Below, in pieces: positions 1 to 5,718 of a stretch of DNA of 7,185 nt. The position numbers and the translations under genes are program-made. Location: NCBI GenBank assembly GCA_913054565.1, contig CAJXHW010000090.1, positions 1 through 7,185 on the forward strand, given 5' to 3'. The notes under the pieces were generated by a model that was not told the origin of the DNA, did not search any database, and worked only from the letters and a program-made list of their open reading frames with translations. Source of the stretch: an uncultured Kordia sp. GTDB taxonomy: Bacteria; Bacteroidota; Bacteroidia; Flavobacteriales; Flavobacteriaceae. The stretch's first letter is position 1, and every line of letters begins with the position of its first letter.

Positions 1-1008
1 AGTATAATCCTTAGTTTCATCATCTATAACAATATTTTTCCCTATCAATCTTCTACTACCATTTCTTGAACAAATTAAAATATCACCAACTTTTGTTAAA
101 TGATGATTAGGTATCGCTTTATTAACATAAACATTATTCAAGAAGCTCGGTTTATCATTTTGAATATTTGAAGAACGTAGAACTAAAATACCTTCCTTTT
201 TATTAACAATATCAGATGGTGAATAGACAATACCAATAATTGCTTTACCGACATCTTTTAATCTCTTAACCTCCCAATGCTCTGGAATTTCACCTAACCA
301 ATCAATGTCACTCTTCTTTAAGCTAACCGTACTATCAAGCCCTTTTGTAATCGCTTCATTAATTATCGTTTTACGGTAGGATTTGTAGTGTTTTATTTTT
401 TGTTTTAATAGACTTACTTTTTTGTCTATTGCTGTGGTTTTAACATCTAAATAATTGGCTATTTGGGTTTGTTCTTTAATTGGTGGATAGCAGAAATCTA
501 TACGACTTAAAATAGCCATTGGCAAATTAGGCTGAGCAGAAGTCACAGCAAACAACCAAATCAAACTTTGGAAACTACTACTATTAATAAAATAATATTT
601 GTAGCGTAGAGATTCTTTTTGCTCTTCTTTTTTTAGCCTCAAAAAACAAACAGCTTGATTTGTGTTAGCTGGTAATTGTGCCTCTTGAATTACAGCTATT
701 TTACCTGTTATTGCACCAGCAATAACTAACAGTAAATCATTCGCCTTTAATTGCGACCTTTTTAGAATTTTATTTGTTTCTTCACTAATGAAAAAAACAG
801 GATTGTCTACTACTTTGCCATTTTCTTTTACGTTTTCTGCTTTAATAAACCTAACCCCAGAATTAGTATAAGTTTCACCTTCTGTACTTGGTGTCGTCCC
901 TTTTGATATTATTTTCGTTAAATCTTTAACTCTTTTTAAATGCCAATGTTTTGGTATTTCATTTAGCCATTCAACTCCAGAATCTTTATATTTATTATAC
1001 TTTTCCAT
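1..1008 (-). CDS. hsdS: Type I restriction-modification specificity subunit HsdS, partial (3' end beyond the left edge)
   Basis: HsdS chooses the bipartite DNA target for the type I complex and docks the HsdM methylase (and HsdR if present). The frame is open from the ATG at 1008 to base 1, giving 336 residues without a stop. Two half-repeats are visible. Target recognition domain 1 begins near residues 11-22 (GVEWLNEIPKHW) and carries a GTTPS motif at 37-41. A central helical spacer follows at about 177-230, with IKEQTQIANYLD and then a K-rich coiled-coil segment. Recognition domain 2 opens at about 235-245 (DIDWLGEIPEHW), mirroring the first. This two-fold layout is diagnostic of HsdS. Family members usually have about 400-450 residues, so most of domain 2 and the distal conserved helix lie outside the window. 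The start overlaps the hsdM stop by one base (TAATG), which implies translational coupling. The recognised DNA sequence cannot be read from the protein. Confidence 0.95.
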   Translation of the reverse strand, partial: MEKYNKYKDSGVEWLNEIPKHWHLKRVKDLTKIISKGTTPSTEGETYTNSGVRFIKAENVKENGKVVDNPVFFISEETNKILKRSQLKANDLLLVIAGAITGKIAVIQEAQLPANTNQAVCFLRLKKEEQKESLRYKYYFINSSSFQSLIWLFAVTSAQPNLPMAILSRIDFCYPPIKEQTQIANYLDVKTTAIDKKVSLLKQKIKHYKSYRKTIINEAITKGLDSTVSLKKSDIDWLGEIPEHWEVKRLKDVGKAIIGIVYSPSDIVNKKEGILVLRSSNIQNDKPSFLNNVYVNKAIPNHHLTKVGDILICSRNGSRRLIGKNIVIDDETKDYT

Positions 1009-1010
1009 TA
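1006..1010 (-). promoter_or_regulatory. TAATG stop/start overlap joining hsdM to hsdS
   Basis: On the minus strand the hsdM stop TAA (1010-1008) and the hsdS start ATG (1008-1006) share one base. This fixes the hsdS start and suggests that ribosomes finishing hsdM re-initiate on hsdS, keeping the two complex subunits in proportion. No strong Shine-Dalgarno sequence is visible upstream, as is common in Bacteroidota. Confidence 0.85.
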
Positions 1011-3101
1011 AATTGCTAATTCTTTTTCAAGATTCAACAAATCATCTTCCAAGTTTTGTAAATCGGTTGTAATTTTAGATAGTGAACGTAACTGCTCTGG
1101 TTTGTAAAATACTTTATTAAAGTTAATTTCTACACCAATAGTATTTTCTATATATCTAAACGGTTTGGTAATGTACTTTGCCATAAAATCGGCAATGTTT
1201 TGTTGGTTATCTTCTTCGTTTGGTGCGTAGGGTATTATCTCGTAATCTTTCTCGTAATCTGGTGTTAACTCTGCTGTAATTACTATATATGCATCTTTAG
1301 TTTTAGTAGCTTTTTTATAAGATGCTTTAATTACTATTTTACCGTTACCTAAAGCTGTTTTTTTATTACCATCCTGTTCAATTATAGTTTCTTTATCACT
1401 ATCAAAATAATAATTCAAATTACCTGCAAACAACATAAAATGCTCATCCTTGTAATCTAAATTATTAACTAACGGTTTTAATTCGTTATCATAATACTCT
1501 TTTAAGTTGTTGTGCTTAGCAACATTATAAGAGCTAATTGTAAAGTCATCTAATGTTACCGATTGTTCATCGTAAACCTGTACTATTTTAGTTGGAGTTA
1601 GTTTTATAGATTTTGCTCTAATTGGTTCATCAGCTATTGTTGCTTTCATAGGAAGCTCGCTTTCTAATGTTTTACCTTCATCATCAACATTGGTTAACAT
1701 TATAGCTTGCTTGTTGAAATAGAAATGCCATTTATCAAATACTTTCGCATATTCTGTATCTTCAAAATTAGTTAAGGTATCAACAATCGTTTTTCTATTT
1801 TCAAAAACCATTTCTTTACGCTTTTTTCCTTTACTTTTCTTTAAAGGCTCGTAATAATCACTACCATTAATTAAGATTACTTTGTCTTTACGTTCTTCTG
1901 CTTTATTCTTATTGAAAATCCATAAGTACGTGTAAATACCCGTGTTGAAAAATTCATCAGTAGGCATTTGTATAATTGCTTCTACCCAATCGTTATCAAA
2001 AAAGTATTTACGTATGTTACTCTCTCCACTTCCTGCATCTCCACTAAATAAGGTAGAACCGTTATGAACTACTACTGATAAACCTTTAGCATCTAATTGT
2101 GATAAAATGTGTTGGGTAAATAAAAACTGCCCATCTGAAATTGAAGGTAATGCGTGAAAACGTTCTGTAGTATCGTTTTCAATATCTTTTTTATAGCCTT
2201 TCCAATCTACACCATAAGGAGGATTTGCTACAATAACATCGAACTGTTTTTCTATAAATGAAATATTGGTTAGTGTGTTACCATAACGAATATCTGAATC
2301 TGTACGAAAACGACTTTCAATTTTTGCTAAAGCGTATAAACTATCACTCCAATCCTCACCATACGTTTTTGTTGGTCTGTTATAGCTGTTTTTAATAATG
2401 TCTTCTACTCCGAAAAGTAAATTTCCACCACCACACGTTGGATCATATATGGTTAAAAACTCTCCATTATCTTCAATTTTAGATAAAATGATTTCTGTAA
2501 TTAACGCTATAATATCATCAGGTGTATATTGTTCTCCAGCTGTTTCAGCAGATATATCAGCCCACTTACGTTTGATGTGTTCTTCAAGTGTTGTTATTTC
2601 GGAGTTATTGAAAGGTGTTAAATCTATTTCACTCCATTTTTTAACGGTATCAAAAAGAATGTTCTTTTTACGTAATTGACCGCTTAACCCTGATATATCT
2701 AAATACTTTTCTTCTGTATTCCTTCTATCTACACCTAACAACTCTTTTGTTTCTGGGTCGAATGCTTTAAGATACGTATCAAAATCGTTATCAAATGTTT
2801 TATCATTCTTACAGATTTCTGCTAAGGTTTTACCGTGCTTTACTACAACCTCATTATACCCAATTTTAGAGTCCTTAAATTCTTCTAAGAAATCACTTTT
2901 ATGCTCAATATCATCTATAGTTTCTGCACCAAACTCTTTTAATAATTCTTTGTAATGTCTTACCAATCTACTTTCTAACATCATTAATGCAAAATAAGGC
3001 ATCATGTATTTAGGGAAGTCTGATTGTTTAATACCTGCACCAATTAAAAGGTCGGCAGTAGACCATACTTTAGATTCGTATTGTAGTATATTTTGGCTCA
3101 T
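1008..3101 (-). CDS. hsdM: Type I restriction-modification DNA methyltransferase subunit HsdM (N6-adenine)
   Basis: HsdM transfers a methyl group from S-adenosylmethionine to adenine N6 in the site chosen by HsdS. An HsdM_N-type helical domain covers about residues 8-175 (WSTADLLIGAGI, then YMMPYFALMMLESRL). The lead-in EQYTPDDIIALITEIIL (190-206) is typical of the family. The SAM-binding motif I is DPTCGGGNLL at 220-229, and the catalytic motif IV is NPPY at 293-296 within FDVIVANPPYGVDWKGY. Later family marks are NGSTLFSG (347-354) and FFNTGIYTYLWIF (384-396). The last 20 or so residues form a leucine/acid-rich coiled coil, plausibly the HsdS contact. At 697 residues it is longer than classical HsdM (EcoKI about 529); the extra length is in the part after about residue 400. 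It is separated from the upstream gene by 238 bases, so it probably has its own promoter, and it is coupled to hsdS downstream. Nothing indicates inactivation. Confidence 0.96.
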   Translation of the reverse strand: MSQNILQYESKVWSTADLLIGAGIKQSDFPKYMMPYFALMMLESRLVRHYKELLKEFGAETIDDIEHKSDFLEEFKDSKIGYNEVVVKHGKTLAEICKNDKTFDNDFDTYLKAFDPETKELLGVDRRNTEEKYLDISGLSGQLRKKNILFDTVKKWSEIDLTPFNNSEITTLEEHIKRKWADISAETAGEQYTPDDIIALITEIILSKIEDNGEFLTIYDPTCGGGNLLFGVEDIIKNSYNRPTKTYGEDWSDSLYALAKIESRFRTDSDIRYGNTLTNISFIEKQFDVIVANPPYGVDWKGYKKDIENDTTERFHALPSISDGQFLFTQHILSQLDAKGLSVVVHNGSTLFSGDAGSGESNIRKYFFDNDWVEAIIQMPTDEFFNTGIYTYLWIFNKNKAEERKDKVILINGSDYYEPLKKSKGKKRKEMVFENRKTIVDTLTNFEDTEYAKVFDKWHFYFNKQAIMLTNVDDEGKTLESELPMKATIADEPIRAKSIKLTPTKIVQVYDEQSVTLDDFTISSYNVAKHNNLKEYYDNELKPLVNNLDYKDEHFMLFAGNLNYYFDSDKETIIEQDGNKKTALGNGKIVIKASYKKATKTKDAYIVITAELTPDYEKDYEIIPYAPNEEDNQQNIADFMAKYITKPFRYIENTIGVEINFNKVFYKPEQLRSLSKITTDLQNLEDDLLNLEKELAI

Positions 3102-3230
3102 TGAGGTATTGTAATTGTTGAAATATTGTGTTTAATTTTATAAAGGTTTAAAAATAGTAATCTTTTTACTCCTATGTAAGTAATAACATAAGACTTTTTA
3201 GGTTAATAACATCATATCTCCATTATTACC

Positions 3231-3262
3231 AACGCTAAAGATTTTCATGAAAAATTAGTGTT
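3231..3262. promoter_or_regulatory. Imperfect dyad, candidate operator for hsdM-hsdS
   Basis: Outer arms AACGCTAA (3231-3238) and TTAGTGTT (3255-3262) are inverted with one mismatch and flank a perfect 12-base palindrome TTTTCATGAAAA (3242-3253), whose centre is offset by one base. It lies about 130 bases upstream of the hsdM start and directly downstream of the candidate -7 element, where a repressor could act. No regulator gene is seen in the window, and short AT-rich palindromes also arise by chance. Confidence 0.35.
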
Positions 3263-3292
3263 AAAATTAATTAGTTTATTTAACTACGGAAA
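3262..3292 (-). promoter_or_regulatory. Candidate Bacteroidota-type promoter for hsdM
   Basis: The Bacteroidota consensus is TTTG, about 19 bases, then TAnnTTTG. On the minus strand TTTC (3292-3289) is followed after exactly 19 bases by TAATTTTA (3269-3262), one mismatch in each element. Transcription would start near 3255, inside the dyad, leaving a leader of about 150 bases before hsdM. In sequence this AT-rich such matches are easy to find, so this is only a candidate. Confidence 0.25.
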
Positions 3293-3315
3293 TACAGTAT
3301 TGCGAAATAGATTAT

Positions 3316-3331
3316 TTACGGAAAACCGTAA
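3316..3331 (-). terminator. Hairpin after the DUF2779 gene, possible terminator
   Basis: TTACGG and CCGTAA form a six-base-pair stem around a four-base loop, starting 8 bases past the stop codon of the 655-residue gene. Outer arms ATTGC (3299-3303) and GCAAT (3333-3337) could extend the structure asymmetrically. The run after the hairpin on the minus strand (ATAATCTATTTC) is T-containing but not a clean U-tract, so it may be a weak terminator or only an mRNA 3' stabilising hairpin. Confidence 0.45.
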
Positions 3332-3339
3332 TGCAATTA

Positions 3340-5307
3340 TTATGTATTTTCTTTAAAAAATTCATAAATCATTACCATAGCCAAGGTGTCTAACTCACAG
3401 TATTTAAGTAACGAATTTTTTAACTCTATACGCTCCTCTTCAGTCATATCAGTATACTGTAATTTACCATAAGCTGTTAAGGCCGCACCACCATTAGCTA
3501 TACTATCTAACTCTGAAATAGTAGCTTCTAGTTGCTCTTCTGTCCAATTATTGAATAATGGTGGTAAAATTTTATACGGACTCACTAATTTACCCTGTTC
3601 AAATTGAAACCAAGTGTGTTTGTTATTGAAGTTTTTAGACCCAACTCCAATCTGACCTATTGGCTGACTGTATTTTTCTTGTAAATATTTAGAAGAATTT
3701 AGTACTGCTGGCAATACTGCCTTAATAGAGTTTGAGCCTCCCATAAAGGGGTCATAATAATATTTTTTTACAACTTCACATAAGTCTATCATATTTCTTT
3801 CTCCACACCATTTAATTGTACTGTCTGATTTTGAGTGAGAAATGGATTGAATGAATTCTTGCAAATCTTTCTTATCTGGTTCGTTAGAACTTTCTAATTG
3901 CAAATAAATTGCATTTAAGATGGAATTTTCGTGTGTAGCATATTTAAAAATGCTACCCTTATTTATTGACAGCGCTTTTTTTAATGCTCTTACAAATTCA
4001 AAGTTTGGAAACTTTCCTGCTTCAAAATTTATGTATTCAGACTCATGTTTAATAATCCCATTTTTATCTATGGTGTGATGTGAAAATTGAAAAGCTATTT
4101 GCTCATAAGGTTTACGTCCTTTATTAAAAGGCAATGCAACAGCACTAGTTTCAAAGTCAATAAAATTTAAAGGAAAAACCCAACTTGCTAACTCTTCTAT
4201 TAATTCTTCTTTTAGCAAGTAAGGTGTTGTATCATTGTTTTGTTGTTTTTCTATTTGAATCCATTGTCTTTCAGAAGGTGATATTCTTCCAGCAACAGGT
4301 TTTACTACTACATCCTCTTCAGTAATATCTACTAAGAAGATTTTATTTTCTTGTTCAAATAGTTTTTTTCCTTTTCTGAAATTCCAAACTTGAAATGTAT
4401 TAGGTTTATTAAAATCATCTTCCGTCCAACTTTGTTGCTTTTCCCAACATTCTTTATAGCCTGATTTTAATCCATTAGCTTCTTCTTCAGGAGTAGTTCT
4501 AAATTCACATGCTTTACAATTTGAATAACTTACCGGATAATTGAAAAATTGATCTTTTTGATAATAGTCTGAAAATACAGCAATACTTTCCTTAAAGTCT
4601 AACGCATCAAAATACTTGTGCTCACCAGACTCAATACCACTTACAACATGATCAATATTTATTTTACCTAGAACTGACCCGCCAAGCTCATCAATTGAAA
4701 ATACTTTTTTATCTATACCTGTTCTATTACCTGCTTTATTAGAAATTCTGAACAATTGATTTAAGCCATCAATCTTTGCTTCTTCTTGCTTATTTGCCAG
4801 CATTAAAAATGAATTGATATTCCAATTTGGTCTAGCCATTTGCATGACGTAACGCTGAAAAGCAACATCAAACAAATAGGGTTTCCAAGACGACGCTATG
4901 TTTCCTTTTTTGCCAACCAATAAATATTGATCTAACGGATTATAGGATTTAGCTTTTACCTCTATAAGCTGAATATCATCACCTTTTTTTACTAAAATAT
5001 CGGTTCTAATAAATAGATTTTGGAATTTAAAAGCTGCTTCAAAAATGACTACATTTTCTCTTTCTAATAATTTATTTGTTTCTACTACCAACCAATCATA
5101 ATCACCATCATTACCATCTATAAGTATACCTTCAGGATATTCTAAACGCGCCAACTCTTCTACCTGAAAACCGCCTTGAGCTAAGGCTTCTAAAAAAGGA
5201 TCTTCCATGCTTTTATTGGCATATTCTTTTTTACGGGTGTAGTACAATTTATTAGGGCAAGATAAACCTAATTTGAAACGTGATTTGGTTAGTAGTCTTT
5301 GATTCAT
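3340..5307 (-). CDS. DUF2779 protein: predicted RecB/Cas4-like nuclease fused to a DnaQ/RNase H-like exonuclease domain
   Basis: The 655-residue protein appears to carry two nuclease modules. The N-terminal part resembles the RecB/Cas4 PD-(D/E)XK fold: E90, D103 (RTDILV), E116-V-K118 (LIEVKAKS) and a following FQRYVMQ helix near 150. Cysteines C17 (LSCPNK), C264 and C267 (NCKACEF) and C287 (KECW) have the one-plus-three spacing of the AddB/Cas4 [4Fe-4S] cluster. The C-terminal part matches DUF2779: FIDFET (382-387, D384/E386), ATHENSIL (457-464), a MIDLC block (506-510), GGSNSIKAVLPAVL (523-536) and YCELDTLAMV (636-645, D640), consistent with a DEDD-type 3'-5' exonuclease. Recognition of DUF2779 is by memory of these motifs. 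No signal peptide or membrane segment is seen, so it should be cytoplasmic. It follows the 118-residue gene after 33 bases and is probably in the same operon. Substrate and biological role are not known to me; DNA processing or defence is inferred from the domains and neighbours. Confidence 0.88.
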   Translation of the reverse strand: MNQRLLTKSRFKLGLSCPNKLYYTRKKEYANKSMEDPFLEALAQGGFQVEELARLEYPEGILIDGNDGDYDWLVVETNKLLERENVVIFEAAFKFQNLFIRTDILVKKGDDIQLIEVKAKSYNPLDQYLLVGKKGNIASSWKPYLFDVAFQRYVMQMARPNWNINSFLMLANKQEEAKIDGLNQLFRISNKAGNRTGIDKKVFSIDELGGSVLGKINIDHVVSGIESGEHKYFDALDFKESIAVFSDYYQKDQFFNYPVSYSNCKACEFRTTPEEEANGLKSGYKECWEKQQSWTEDDFNKPNTFQVWNFRKGKKLFEQENKIFLVDITEEDVVVKPVAGRISPSERQWIQIEKQQNNDTTPYLLKEELIEELASWVFPLNFIDFETSAVALPFNKGRKPYEQIAFQFSHHTIDKNGIIKHESEYINFEAGKFPNFEFVRALKKALSINKGSIFKYATHENSILNAIYLQLESSNEPDKKDLQEFIQSISHSKSDSTIKWCGERNMIDLCEVVKKYYYDPFMGGSNSIKAVLPAVLNSSKYLQEKYSQPIGQIGVGSKNFNNKHTWFQFEQGKLVSPYKILPPLFNNWTEEQLEATISELDSIANGGAALTAYGKLQYTDMTEEERIELKNSLLKYCELDTLAMVMIYEFFKENT

Positions 5308-5340
5308 TTTTATACTATTTTAAATTATAACTTAGATTTA

Positions 5341-5697
5341 TTATAGACCTAGTTTTGCTCTTTCTACGTTTACTCTATCTAAACTGACTAAAACTATTTT
5401 TACTTTATTTTTCAATTCATTCTGAGCCTTTTGAGTTTCACTTGTAATATATTCACTTATGCTTTTCATTGCATTATGACGTTTACTCACCATTGTCTTT
5501 ATAGTGAAATTTATTTTTCCTTGATATTCCTTTTCTTTTTCAACTCGATATAACTCTTCTTTTAATAAGAAATCGGCAATCATTTGTTTTTGTAGGCCCA
5601 TTTCACCAAAAAATTCCGCTAGTTTTATACCATCATGATTAGGATTATTGACATTCAACGATGCTATTTTTTCTTTCATTTCTTGAATAGATACCAT
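5341..5697 (-). CDS. Small helical protein of unknown function
   Basis: I do not recognise this 118-residue protein. It has no cysteine, no signal peptide and no membrane segment. The first half has short helices (KLAEFFGEMGLQKQMIADFL, about 26-45) and the rest is rich in K and E, with likely helical or coiled-coil character up to the C-terminus. It begins 21 bases after the stop of the 481-residue gene and ends 33 bases before the DUF2779 gene, so it looks like the middle gene of one operon. The ATG at 5697 is preceded by GAGCAGG, a weak Shine-Dalgarno-like sequence; an earlier ATG at 5708 is out of frame. Its size and position would suit a partner, adaptor or immunity protein for a neighbouring nuclease, but that is inference from position alone. 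Confidence 0.8.
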   Translation of the reverse strand: MVSIQEMKEKIASLNVNNPNHDGIKLAEFFGEMGLQKQMIADFLLKEELYRVEKEKEYQGKINFTIKTMVSKRHNAMKSISEYITSETQKAQNELKNKVKIVLVSLDRVNVERAKLGL

Positions 5698-5718
5698 TGC
5701 CTGCTCATAAGCAAAATC

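Larger units (their letters stand above)
3102..3339. other. Intergenic region between the DUF2779 gene and hsdM
   Basis: This is the only sizeable non-coding stretch in the window. It is very AT-rich with no plausible ORF and no tRNA-like fold. It contains a hairpin near 3316-3331, an imperfect dyad at 3231-3262, a candidate promoter just upstream of that dyad, a short inverted repeat TATGT/ACATA (3173-3177 and 3186-3190, 8-base spacer), and two copies of TACGGAAA (3285-3292 and 3317-3324). It probably separates two minus-strand transcription units: the three-gene cluster to the right and hsdM-hsdS to the left. Confidence 0.7.

Noticed and set aside
241..960. Repeat between the two HsdS halves as a site for recombination or phase variation
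   Set aside because: The protein repeat (W-L-x-E-I-P-x-H-W) is clear, but the DNA copies match only in short runs. No long identical block, inverted second hsdS copy or recombinase gene is visible in the window.
2398..2679. Plus-strand ORF of 93 codons opposite hsdM
   Set aside because: It is antisense to the methylase core that encodes motif I, has no recognisable domain, and its composition is what the complement of hsdM would give.
3173..3190. TATGT/ACATA inverted repeat as a terminator or operator
   Set aside because: Only five base pairs of A/T-rich stem with an eight-base loop; too weak to call separately from the intergenic region.
5308..5340. TATA-like sequence in the 33-base gap before the DUF2779 gene as a separate promoter
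   Set aside because: There is no TTTG-type upstream element at proper spacing; the gap is simply AT-rich and fits an operon.
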